In this document: positions 20,875 through 27,750 of the stretch, in pieces
How positions within the stretch are numbered: the stretch's first letter is position 1
How the letters are laid out: each line of letters begins with the position of its first letter
Assembly: GCA_035553055.1 (NCBI GenBank)
Contig: DATNEK010000031.1
Span: 1 to 27,875, forward strand
DNA length: 27,875 bases
Reading direction: 5' to 3'
Source of the DNA: Chersky-822 sp035553055
Lineage (GTDB): Bacteria > Actinomycetota > Actinomycetes > Streptosporangiales > Streptosporangiaceae
Translations under genes and position numbers: made by a program
The notes under the pieces: model-generated
Seen by the model: the letters and a program-made list of their open reading frames with translations, nothing else
Databases searched by the model: none
Told to the model about the DNA's origin: nothing

Positions 20875-21785
20875 TCGGTCATTTCAATGCCGACGAACTG
20901 GCGAGCTTCCGCGCGGGTACGCTGCGCGACAGCAAGACGGCCAGGATAAGTGCGCACCTTTCTACCTGCCCCCAGTGCGCGAGTGTTCACGCAGGGCTCG
21001 GCGACGTATCCCTGCTACTCGGGAGCATTCCAGCGCCGTCCATGCCGGAGACGATGGCTCAGCGGCTGCAGGCCGTGATCGCGGACGAGGCCGCGCAGCG
21101 AGCCGCGGGCACTGCCGCACCCGCGCTGCTAGTTCCTGGTCGGCCCGATCTGCCCGACCGTGCTGGACACCAGGCCCGCCGCCCGAGTGCCAGGGTTTGG
21201 TCGTCGCCGTTGCTGCTGCGCGGCCTGGCGGCGGCGGGAGTCCTTGTGCTGCTTGTGGGCGGCGGGATCCTGCTCGCGAACCAGCGCGGCGTCGGGACGT
21301 CAAGCTCGACCGGAGGGCCGGCCGCCCGCCCCGCCAAGAGTCGGCCTAGCGTCGGCGCTGTCGGATCGCCCGCAGCGACCATGTTGCGTTACCAGCACGG
21401 CGGGCATTACGTGTACACGAACGCCGTCGCGTCTGACGTGAACTACACCAAAGCCAGCCTGCCAGCCGGCGTCAGGCACGAGGTGAATATGTCGGCGCAG
21501 CTCGTTGCCCCTTCGCCTAATGTCGCTCCGGTCAGCGGCGCGTCTACTCCACGGCGCACGCTAGGCCACACCACCGTTGGCCAGCTTGAGTCCTGCCTGG
21601 CGACGGTGGCGCCTAGTGGGCCGAGTCTTGTGCAGCTTGTCGCCGTGGCGCGTTACCTGGGCCGACCAGCGACGATCATCGTCTTCACGCCAGTTGACAA
21701 CGCGTTCGATGTGATAGTTGTTGGCGAGGCTTGCGGACCCTCGGGCGAGGACGTCCTCGCGAGGCTGGTCGTTCCGAGGAAGTAA
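20871..21785 (+). CDS. Anti-sigma factor with zinc (ZAS) motif, SigM partner
   Basis: Membrane-anchored anti-sigma factor, 304 aa. The N-terminal cytoplasmic domain has the ZAS motif H29xxxC33xxC36 (ISAHLSTCPQCASVH) with an additional His4, which would bind zinc and hold SigM. A transmembrane helix lies at about 112-136 (LLLRGLAAAGVLVLLVGGGILL). The ~165-residue extracytoplasmic part includes YQHGGHYVYTNAVASDVNYT and ends in a compact domain (QLESCLATVAPSGPSLVQLVAVARYLGRPATIIVFTP), with two cysteines that could form a disulfide. It starts with TTG inside the sigM stop (four-base overlap), so the pair is translationally coupled. It probably senses an envelope or redox signal. Release by proteolysis or zinc loss cannot be distinguished from sequence. 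Confidence 0.9.
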   Translation: MIGHFNADELASFRAGTLRDSKTARISAHLSTCPQCASVHAGLGDVSLLLGSIPAPSMPETMAQRLQAVIADEAAQRAAGTAAPALLVPGRPDLPDRAGHQARRPSARVWSSPLLLRGLAAAGVLVLLVGGGILLANQRGVGTSSSTGGPAARPAKSRPSVGAVGSPAATMLRYQHGGHYVYTNAVASDVNYTKASLPAGVRHEVNMSAQLVAPSPNVAPVSGASTPRRTLGHTTVGQLESCLATVAPSGPSLVQLVAVARYLGRPATIIVFTPVDNAFDVIVVGEACGPSGEDVLARLVVPRK

Positions 21786-21859
21786 GCCCGCCTACCCGGG
21801 AATCTCGGGAGCGGCTGTTCGGTTGATGCCGGTGCGGTTCGATTAAGGAGCAAAAGCAC

Positions 21860-22792
21860 GTGACCGACACGCGCGACGTGATCGTTATCGGTTCAGGCCC
21901 GGCGGGCTACACAGCGGCGCTCTACGCCGCCAGGGCCAAGCTGTGCCCGCTCGTCTTCGAGGGCTCGGTCACCGCGGGCGGCGCGCTGATGAACACCACG
22001 GACGTGGAGAACTTTCCTGGTTTTCCCGACGGCATCCTTGGCCCCGATCTGATGGACTCGATCCGCAAGCAAGCCGAGCGCTTCGGCGCCGAACTGGTCA
22101 GCGACGACGTCATCGAGGTTGACCTGGCGGCCGATCCCAAAGTGGTCAAGACCGCCGACGGGATCTACCACAGCCGCGCGGTGATCATCGCGAGCGGCTC
22201 AAGCTACCGTGAGCTTGGCGTGCCGGGCGAGAAGCGGCTGTCAGGACATGGGGTGTCCTGGTGCGCGACGTGTGATGGCTTCTTCTTTCGCGAGCAGGAC
22301 ATAGCGGTCATCGGCGGCGGCGACTCCGCCATAGAAGAAGCGACGTTCCTGACAAGGTTCGCACGGTCGGTGACAGTCGTGCACCGCAGGGACAGGTTGC
22401 GGGCCTCGAAGATCATGCAAGACCGCGCCATGTCAGATCCGAAGATCCGGTTCGCCTGGGACAGCGAGGTCGTCGAGATGATCGGCGAGGACAGGCTCAC
22501 CGGCTTGCGACTGCGGAACGCCAAGACCGGCGACGAGACAGTGCTGCCGGTGACCGGAGTTTTCATCGCTATCGGGCACGACCCGCGCAGCGAACTGTTC
22601 CGTGGCCAGCTGGCCACGGACGCCGATGGTTACCTGCTCGTCGAGCAGCCATCGACGCGGACCGCGATACCCGGCGTCTTCGCCTCGGGGGACGTGGTGG
22701 ACCGTACGTACCGGCAAGCGGTCACCGCCGCCGGCACCGGCTGCGCTGCCGCGATCGACGCTGAGAGATGGCTAGCCGATCAGGACGACTAG
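21860..22792 (+). CDS. trxB: Thioredoxin-disulfide reductase
   Basis: FAD enzyme that reduces thioredoxin with NADPH. 310 aa, normal length. The FAD motif VIGSGPAGYTAALYAARA is at 9-26, the redox-active pair CATC is at 135-138 (GVSWCATCDGFFF), the NADPH motif IGGGDSAIEEATFL begins at 151, and the C-terminal FAD motif GVFASGDVVDRTYRQAVTAAGTGCAAAIDA is intact. The GTG start at 21860 is preceded by AAGGAG at nine bases. It lies 74 bp after the anti-sigma gene and 66 bp before trxA. It likely belongs to one transcription unit with sigM, matching the conserved sigM-rsm-trxB-trxA order. Confidence 0.97.
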   Translation: MTDTRDVIVIGSGPAGYTAALYAARAKLCPLVFEGSVTAGGALMNTTDVENFPGFPDGILGPDLMDSIRKQAERFGAELVSDDVIEVDLAADPKVVKTADGIYHSRAVIIASGSSYRELGVPGEKRLSGHGVSWCATCDGFFFREQDIAVIGGGDSAIEEATFLTRFARSVTVVHRRDRLRASKIMQDRAMSDPKIRFAWDSEVVEMIGEDRLTGLRLRNAKTGDETVLPVTGVFIAIGHDPRSELFRGQLATDADGYLLVEQPSTRTAIPGVFASGDVVDRTYRQAVTAAGTGCAAAIDAERWLADQDD

Positions 22793-22803
22793 AAGATCTT
22801 CAC

Positions 22804-22831
22804 CATCTGCGGCCTGAGCGGCCCGCAGATG
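22804..22831 (+). promoter_or_regulatory. Hairpin between trxB and trxA
   Basis: A nine-base stem, CATCTGCGG at 22804-22812 and its complement at 22823-22831, lies between the trxB stop and the trxA ribosome-binding site. There is no T-run, so it looks like an intercistronic stabiliser or attenuator rather than a full terminator. It also contains the ATG at 22829, which argues against that codon being the trxA start. Confidence 0.5.
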
Positions 22832-22858
22832 CCATCGGAAATGAGAGGAATCCCTAAA

Positions 22859-23188
22859 GTGGGCGCAGCAATCAAGGCAGTGACGGACGCGAGCTTCGAG
22901 GGGGATGTGCTGCAAAGCACCAAGCCCGTGCTGGTCGACTACTGGGCGGAATGGTGCGGTCCGTGTCGGCAGGTGGCCCCTGTACTTGAGGAGATCGCCG
23001 CTGAGTACAGCAGCAAGCTTGACATCGTGAAACTGAACGTTGACAAGAACCCGCAGGTAGTGCAGACCTATGGGATCATGAACATCCCCACGTTGACCGT
23101 CTTCAAGGACGGCCAGGTCGTCAAGGAGATCGTCGGCGCCAAGCCGAAGTCGGCTCTGCTACGCGAGCTCGAAGAATTCCTCGTCTAG
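22859..23188 (+). CDS. trxA: Thioredoxin
   Basis: Disulfide reductase substrate of TrxB. 109 aa from the GTG at 22859. The fold is complete: VLVDYWAEWCGPCRQVAPVLEEIA with active-site WCGPC (32-36), LNVDKNPQVVQTYGIMNIPTLTVFKDGQVVKEIVGAKPK with the conserved cis-Pro in NIPTL. The GTG is chosen because GAGGA lies nine bases upstream and the standard thioredoxin N-terminus starts here; the ATG at 22829 would add ten residues and lies inside a hairpin. It is the last gene of the run, closed by a strong terminator. In M. tuberculosis cwlM follows the equivalent gene; here a convergent GNAT gene does. Confidence 0.96.
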   Translation: MGAAIKAVTDASFEGDVLQSTKPVLVDYWAEWCGPCRQVAPVLEEIAAEYSSKLDIVKLNVDKNPQVVQTYGIMNIPTLTVFKDGQVVKEIVGAKPKSALLRELEEFLV

Positions 23189-23211
23189 CCGCTGACCGTC
23201 GTCGAGCGAGA

Positions 23212-23264
23212 GTCAGGCCGGGCACATCACGCTGGTGTGATGTGCCCGGCCTGACGCAATTTTT
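23212..23264. terminator. Strong bidirectional terminator after trxA
   Basis: A perfect 19 bp stem (GTCAGGCCGGGCACATCAC at 23212-23230, complement at 23237-23255) with a 6-base loop, followed by TTTTT at 23260-23264. The AT-rich stretch 23260-23273 is itself nearly palindromic. It sits 23 bp past trxA and about 50 bp past the convergent GNAT gene and can serve both. Confidence 0.9.
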
Positions 23265-23312
23265 ATATAAAAATGGTATTTAGCTGGTCATTGGTCCTGA
23301 AGCTCATGCCGT

Positions 23313-23930
23313 TCAGGCCAGACGCAGCGGGCGCTCTGGAGTCATGGAGCCGAGCAGTCGTTCCAAGGCGACTTCGACATCTTCGCGCCAGGACATCGCG
23401 GTCTTGACCTCGAGTCGCAGCCGCGGATATCGCAGGTGCGGGCGTATGGTCTTGAATCCGACCGCGAGCAGGTAGTCGGCGGGCGTGACGCAGCTGAGGC
23501 CGTCGGGCTTGAGATCGCCGAAAGCCTCGACAGCCCTGATGTTCCGCCGAGTCAGGTCCTTGACCAGACCCTGGATCAGCATCCGGCCGAGGCCTCCACC
23601 CGAGAATTCGGCCAGGATGTGAGCGTTCATCATCAAGACCGCGTCTGAGCTGACCGGACTCGTCGGGAACGCGACCGAACGCGGCACGTAGTGCGGTGGC
23701 GCGTACAGCACATAACCAGCGGCGACACCGTCGACGTAGACGATCTTCCCGCAGCTTCCCCATTGCAGCAGGACGTTGGAGACCCAGGACTCCTTCTCGA
23801 GCGCGGTGTCGCCTGCCTCGAGCGCGCGAGCCTGGCTAACCGGGTCGAGCTCCCAGAACACGCAGCGCCGGCACCGAGACGGCAAATCGTCAAGGTTGTC
23901 CAGCGTGATACTGGCAAGACGGCGCGACAC
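23313..23930 (-). CDS. GNAT family N-acetyltransferase
   Basis: Predicted acetyl-CoA-dependent acyltransferase of 205 aa; the substrate is unknown. The N-terminal region has a CRRC pair followed by VFWELDP (about residues 20-29). The central GNAT core includes GKIVYVDGVAAGYVLYAPPHYVPRS (beta strands) and the acetyl-CoA loop EFSGGGLGRMLIQGLVKDLTRR (about 109-129, equivalent to Q/RxxGxG/A). It ends with YPRLRLEVKTAMSWREDVEVALERLLG. The GTG start at 23930 has AGAGGTGG upstream and an in-frame stop directly before it. It corresponds in position to the mycobacterial Rv3916c and streptomycete genes between trxA and parB. It converges on trxA and diverges from the threonine aldolase gene. Confidence 0.88.
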   Translation of the reverse strand: MSRRLASITLDNLDDLPSRCRRCVFWELDPVSQARALEAGDTALEKESWVSNVLLQWGSCGKIVYVDGVAAGYVLYAPPHYVPRSVAFPTSPVSSDAVLMMNAHILAEFSGGGLGRMLIQGLVKDLTRRNIRAVEAFGDLKPDGLSCVTPADYLLAVGFKTIRPHLRYPRLRLEVKTAMSWREDVEVALERLLGSMTPERPLRLA

Positions 23931-24162
23931 TTAGCCACCTCTGTTACCTGATCGGCATAGCTAGCATCGCCGGCATCCGCATCCCCCAGTTGCGGCCTCG
24001 AGCGTCACTAGCGCCCGATCCGGCAGTGCCTATCGTACCGTGATAGCCGGCGCGGCCGGTCTATTCGGCAGACGTGACCCGCTCCGCGATCTCAGCGGCG
24101 GACTCCGCGGGCGGGGCGGATCCGCCGACCGGATAATCACCCGCGGCCGATAGCCTTTGCCG
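23931..24162. other. Divergent intergenic region between the GNAT gene and threonine aldolase
   Basis: Must hold promoters for both genes. Visible structure: an inverted repeat CTATC/GATAG with a 7-base loop (24030-24046) and a 12 bp palindrome GGCGGATCCGCC (24115-24126). Neither matches an operator I can name. Confidence 0.4.
24151..24156 (+). promoter_or_regulatory. Candidate leaderless -10 element for the threonine aldolase gene
   Basis: TAGCCT lies six bases before GTG 24163 and nine before ATG 24166, with no Shine-Dalgarno sequence. The spacing matches the other leaderless candidates in this window. Confidence 0.45.
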
Positions 24163-25200
24163 GTGATGACTGGACGCAAGAGCTTCGGTAGCGACAATCA
24201 TGCGGGTGCGCATCCTGAGGTTCTGCGCGCGATCGCCGACGCCAACGCTGGCGACTCGCATCCGTACGGCGACGACGAGTGGACTCGGCGCGCCACGGCC
24301 GAGCTGACCGCCGCGTTCGGTGCCTGTGACTCACTGCTCGTATTCAACGGCACGGCGGCGAACGTTCTTGGCGTCAGCTTGCTGCTGCAGCCGTACGAGG
24401 CGGTCATCTGCGCCGGTTCATCGCACCTGAACGTCGATGAGTGCGGGGCGACTGAGCGGATACTTGGCAGCAAGCTGCTGACAGTACCGACGCCGGACGG
24501 CAAGCTCACGCCCAACCTGGTGACCTCAAGGCTGGGCGGGCGGCGCGATGTGCACAGGGCGCAGCCTCGGGTCGTCCAGATCGCCCAGGTGACTGAGCTT
24601 GGCACGTGTTACACGCTCGATGAGGTCAGGGAACTCAGTGATTTCTGTAAGGCAGAAGGGCTGTACTTGCATGTCGACGGTGCCCGGCTTGCCAACGCGG
24701 CCGCTTATCTGGGCTGTGAGCTTGCGGACCTCGCGGCTGGCGTCGACGTTCTGAGCTTCGGTGCCACCAAGAACGGCGGCCTGGCTGCCGAGGCCGTGAT
24801 TGTGATGCGGGAAGAGCTAGTGGCGGCCGGGCCGTTCCACCGCAAGCAGCAGATGCAGCTCGGATCGAAGATGCGCTTCGTGGCCGCCCAATTCACCGCG
24901 CTCATGGACGACAAACTGTGGCTTCGCAGCGCCCAGCACGCCAATGCGATGGCTGCCACGCTGGCGGCGGGAGTGGCAGACATCCCCGGCGTCACCATTC
25001 GCTACCCCGTCCAGTCGAATGCGGTCTTCGCGGCGTTGAGCCCCGAGCGCATCGCCGCGCTGCGGAGGGAATGGACGTTCTACGACTGGAACGAAAACGA
25101 GAACGTGGTCCGCTGGATGACAGCCTTCGACACGAGCGAAGAGGATGTCGAGACGTTCCTCGATGCGATCCGAGCGAGCGATACGGCCGCCGACCGCTAG
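24163..25200 (+). CDS. Low-specificity L-threonine aldolase family PLP enzyme
   Basis: Fold-type I PLP enzyme of the threonine aldolase/beta-eliminating lyase family, expected to cleave L-threonine or allo-threonine to glycine and acetaldehyde. About 345 aa. Signatures include FGSDNHAGAHPEVLRAIADAN at the N-terminus, DEWTRRATAELTAAFG, FNGTAANVLG, SSHLNVDECGATE, the cofactor-binding LHVDGARLANAA (Asp that pairs with the pyridine nitrogen) and LSFGATKNGGL with the Schiff-base lysine. The start is GTG 24163 or ATG 24166; the TAGCCT element favours the former. It converges on parB with a parS site between the stop codons. It looks metabolically independent of the segregation genes. Confidence 0.9.
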   Translation: MMTGRKSFGSDNHAGAHPEVLRAIADANAGDSHPYGDDEWTRRATAELTAAFGACDSLLVFNGTAANVLGVSLLLQPYEAVICAGSSHLNVDECGATERILGSKLLTVPTPDGKLTPNLVTSRLGGRRDVHRAQPRVVQIAQVTELGTCYTLDEVRELSDFCKAEGLYLHVDGARLANAAAYLGCELADLAAGVDVLSFGATKNGGLAAEAVIVMREELVAAGPFHRKQQMQLGSKMRFVAAQFTALMDDKLWLRSAQHANAMAATLAAGVADIPGVTIRYPVQSNAVFAALSPERIAALRREWTFYDWNENENVVRWMTAFDTSEEDVETFLDAIRASDTAADR

Positions 25201-25208
25201 CCGGCAGT

Positions 25209-25224
25209 TGTTTCACGTGAAACT
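25209..25224. other. parS centromere site
   Basis: TGTTTCACGTGAAACT matches the canonical parS TGTTTCACGTGAAACA at 15 of 16 positions, and the 14-base core GTTTCACGTGAAAC (25210-25223) is a perfect palindrome. It lies 23 bp beyond the parB stop codon, in the gap between parB and the threonine aldolase gene. It is the ParB nucleation site for origin segregation. Confidence 0.95.
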
Positions 25225-25247
25225 TTGCTTGGCGCCAGTGCCGAGGT

Positions 25248-26201
25248 CTAGTTCGATGAGGCGTCTGGCGAGATCGTCTTGACAATGCGATCCAGGTCGT
25301 CGAGTGATGCGAACTCAACGACTATCTTGCCCTTCCGCTGACCGAGCTCCACCTTGACGCGGGTGTCGAGAACATCCGAGAGCCGCCCCGCCAGGTCAGC
25401 CAGCCTCGGGGCAACAGGTTGTTTGCGGGCCTGCTGACGGGGTGGCTTCGCGTTGTCGCCACCCATCGCGACGATCTCTTCCACCGCACGCACCGAGAGG
25501 CCTTCTGCGACGATGCGGTGGGCTAGCTGATCCTGCGCCGCGGGATCGGCGATGCCGAGCAGCGCCCGAGCGTGCCCGGCGCTGAGCACTCCGGCCGCCA
25601 CGCGCCGCTGCACGTTCGGCGGAAGATTCAGCAGTCGAATCGTATTGGTGATGTGCGGACGCGACCTGCCGATCCGCTGCGCGAGCACCTCGTGAGTGGC
25701 CCCAAAGTCATCGAGCAATTGCTGGTAAGCGGCAGCTTCTTCAAGCGGGTTAAGTTGCTGGCGGTGAAGATTCTCGATGAGCGCGTCCCTTAGCAAGTCA
25801 CCATCGGACGTCTCCCGCACGATGGCCGGCACCGCCTCCAGGCCAGCTAGCTCGCACGCTCGCCACCGGCGCTCGCCCATCACGATCTGATAGCTGCCTC
25901 CGTCGGTCTTCCGTACAACGACGGGCTGGAGCAACCCAACTATCTTGATCGAAGCGGCGAGTTCGGCCAGCGCCTCTTCGTCAAAGATCTGCCGAGGCTG
26001 GCGTGGATTGGGAGAGATCGACCCCACCGGAATCTCGTCGAAATAAGCTCCGGGTATAGCACCAAGTTCCGTCGGACTCTGGGTCATCGGTCCGCCAGTA
26101 CCTGCTGCGGCCGCGGACGCGGATGCGTCGGAAGCGCCAATCGAAGTAGTAGGAATCAGAGCCCCAAGTCCCTTACCCAAGCCCCGCTTCTGCTGCGCCA
26201 T
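25248..26201 (-). CDS. parB: Chromosome-partitioning protein ParB
   Basis: CTP-dependent DNA clamp that loads at parS and spreads to organise the origin region. 317 aa from ATG 26201. The N-terminus RGLGKGLGALIP is the conserved ParA-stimulating motif. A ~60-residue Ala/Ser/Gly linker follows. The CTP-binding domain shows SISPNPRQPRQIFDEEALAELAASIK and GERRWRACELAGLEAVPAIVR. The HTH parS-binding domain follows ENLHRQQLNPLEEAAAYQQLL (IGRSRPHITNTIRLLNLPPNVQRRVAAGVLSAGHARALL). A C-terminal dimerisation domain ends the protein. ATG 26201 has GGGAGAGAG upstream; the frame extends to 26270, but the conserved protein starts here. Unusually, parA is not immediately upstream: a 1.55 kb spacer intervenes. 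Confidence 0.97.
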   Translation of the reverse strand: MAQQKRGLGKGLGALIPTTSIGASDASASAAAAGTGGPMTQSPTELGAIPGAYFDEIPVGSISPNPRQPRQIFDEEALAELAASIKIVGLLQPVVVRKTDGGSYQIVMGERRWRACELAGLEAVPAIVRETSDGDLLRDALIENLHRQQLNPLEEAAAYQQLLDDFGATHEVLAQRIGRSRPHITNTIRLLNLPPNVQRRVAAGVLSAGHARALLGIADPAAQDQLAHRIVAEGLSVRAVEEIVAMGGDNAKPPRQQARKQPVAPRLADLAGRLSDVLDTRVKVELGQRKGKIVVEFASLDDLDRIVKTISPDASSN

Positions 26202-26277
26202 AAACTCTCTCCCTGCCGCGCTGCCAACGACCAGCCCCCATCCTGCCAGCACAACCCCGGTCGCGGCCAACCTCCGT

Positions 26278-26286
26278 TGTGGATAG
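26278..26286 (-). promoter_or_regulatory. DnaA-box-like site upstream of parB
   Basis: The minus strand reads CTATCCACA, 8 of 9 to TTATCCACA and within the degenerate actinobacterial DnaA box. It lies 77 bp upstream of the parB start codon. Confidence 0.45.
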
Positions 26287-26562
26287 GTGGTGTTGTGAGG
26301 TCAAGACCGGGCCGCGGGCCGGTGAGGCTGGACCCCGGACTCGTCCGGCCTGCCTCAACGGCTGGCCGCACGAGCCCGAGATCCCGCATTGAGCCAACGA
26401 AGACATCAATCGTCAACAACCCCAAAAACCCGCCGGCCGTAAGACCAGCGTCGAGCGACTGCCCGCGATTGCGGCACCACCTCCACGGCAATCGTGGCCG
26501 CCACGGCGACTCCCGTCTGGGCGGCACCCTCGACCGCCCTGCACCTCGCCCACGTCGGCCTA

Positions 26563-26588
26563 CGACAGCAACGGGCCAACCCCGCCGT
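26563..26588 (+). repeat. Copy 1 of a 26 bp imperfect direct repeat
   Basis: Begins CGACAGCAACGG and matches 27230-27255 at 23 of 26 positions. Flanking similarity (CACCT, GCCCA) extends about 15 bp upstream in both copies. A third, more diverged relative lies at 26593-26620. Confidence 0.55.
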
Positions 26589-26611
26589 CACACAACGACA
26601 AGAACGGTCCG

Positions 26612-26621
26612 ACGCTGTCGC
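26612..26621 (-). repeat. Copy of GCGACAGCGT (inverted)
   Basis: ACGCTGTCGC on the plus strand. One of four exact copies of this 10-mer in the parA-parB spacer. Confidence 0.5.
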
Positions 26622-26980
26622 TCTGATGGCGCCGCGCAACGGGTCGACGCCGCAGTCCCGAGGGCTTGCGGATGATTCACGCGTATTCGGCCTTCGCTGC
26701 CTAGTCGCACACCCACGCATCGGCTCCCGGCGCTCAAGCAGCGCCGTGGCACCCCTCGCCAGCCCATCCCGGACCGGCCGTTGGGTTATCGATCCACTGC
26801 TTAAGATGTGATGACGCCGTGCCGGAGCGCGGAGACCGGTGGCCCAGCACTGCCTGATCGCGAGGCGAGCCAGGATGCCGGACGGGCGCACTGCCACTGC
26901 AGGCCCGGGCGGAGACACGGTCGTGAGCCGGGCTCAGCGGCAGCACCGGGACGACGGCGCTGGTCCCAGGCCGCCCGGCG

Positions 26981-26990
26981 GCGACAGCGT
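26981..26990 (+). repeat. Copy of GCGACAGCGT
   Basis: Exact copy; the match to the inverted copy at 26612-26621 extends to 13 bases. Confidence 0.5.
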
Positions 26991-27182
26991 CGGCCCCTCG
27001 CGGCGGCTGGGGAGCGAAGCCAGGCACCTGAGCCCGGCCGCCCGAGGGAGCGGCCGGATACTCCGGGCACGAACCGTGATGACCGAACAGCTGCCGGGCG
27101 GCTCCCGCGGCGAGAACGCTCCCGGGCCACCGCCGGCCGGAAGGCCGGGCACTACGCCACGTCAGCCGGGTCCGCGCGGCCA

Positions 27183-27192
27183 GCGACAGCGT
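27183..27192 (+). repeat. Copy of GCGACAGCGT
   Basis: Exact copy; forms an inverted pair with 27278-27287, flanking the second copy of the 26 bp repeat. Confidence 0.5.
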
Positions 27193-27229
27193 CAACGACC
27201 CCGCGCCGCTGTTCACCTGCCCAGCCCAA

Positions 27230-27255
27230 CGACAGCAACGGTCCAACGCCGCTGT
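27230..27255 (+). repeat. Copy 2 of a 26 bp imperfect direct repeat
   Basis: Matches 26563-26588 at 23 of 26 positions. Confidence 0.55.
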
Positions 27256-27277
27256 TCCCACTACAGCGAAGTGCACA

Positions 27278-27287
27278 ACGCTGTCGC
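27278..27287 (-). repeat. Copy of GCGACAGCGT (inverted)
   Basis: ACGCTGTCGC on the plus strand; fourth copy of the 10-mer. Confidence 0.5.
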
Positions 27288-27750
27288 GTGCGGGCCGCCG
27301 CCGGCCGGCGCCGGCCCGGATTTTCGCCCGCTGCGGCCGTCCCCGGCCGAGATAATCAGGCGTATCACCGGTCGGCGCTTGTTACAAAAGCCGCGCAAGA
27401 CTGGCCCGCCGGAACGGCGTCAGCCGGTGACGTGTGCCGCGCCACCTATCTGCGAGGCCTTCGCGCCACTCCGCCGGTAAACCTGGGCGCGACTGCCAGC
27501 GCCGACGTCACACCACCTCAACTGGACCCGCCACCATTACGCCACTCCGCCAGCCGTCGGGAAGAGTTGAGCGAGCCAGATTGCGGCGACTAACCTGGAA
27601 TGGGTCCTATCGCCGGGACCGACCTTCGACGAGATCAGGCGGCGGATTTCGGAGTCGTGCCGCCAGCCGTTCAGGCGGGCGGGACGACTTCAATCCCGAA
27701 GCCGCTTCGTAGCAGCGAGGTCTCAAGAACAGAACTCCAAGAACCAACAC

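Larger units (their letters stand above)
26202..27750. other. Unusually long parA-parB spacer with dispersed repeats, no credible gene
   Basis: About 1.55 kb separates the parA stop from the parB start. Several open frames of 130-260 codons exist on both strands, but their translations are low-complexity Arg/Pro/Ala/Gly sequences with no recognisable domain, typical of random frames in GC-rich DNA. The stretch contains a DnaA-box-like 9-mer (26278-26286), four copies of GCGACAGCGT in both orientations and a ~26 bp imperfect direct repeat (26563-26588 and 27230-27255). It must also hold the parB promoter. Confidence 0.65.

Noticed and set aside
24115..24126. GGCGGATCCGCC palindrome as an operator
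   Set aside because: Short GC-rich palindromes arise often in this composition and there is no second site or known consensus.
26808..27593. Open frames of 213-261 codons on the plus strand and 180 on the minus strand in the parA-parB spacer
   Set aside because: Translations are Arg/Pro/Ala-rich without hydrophobic core or motif, mutually overlapping, and without ribosome-binding sites.
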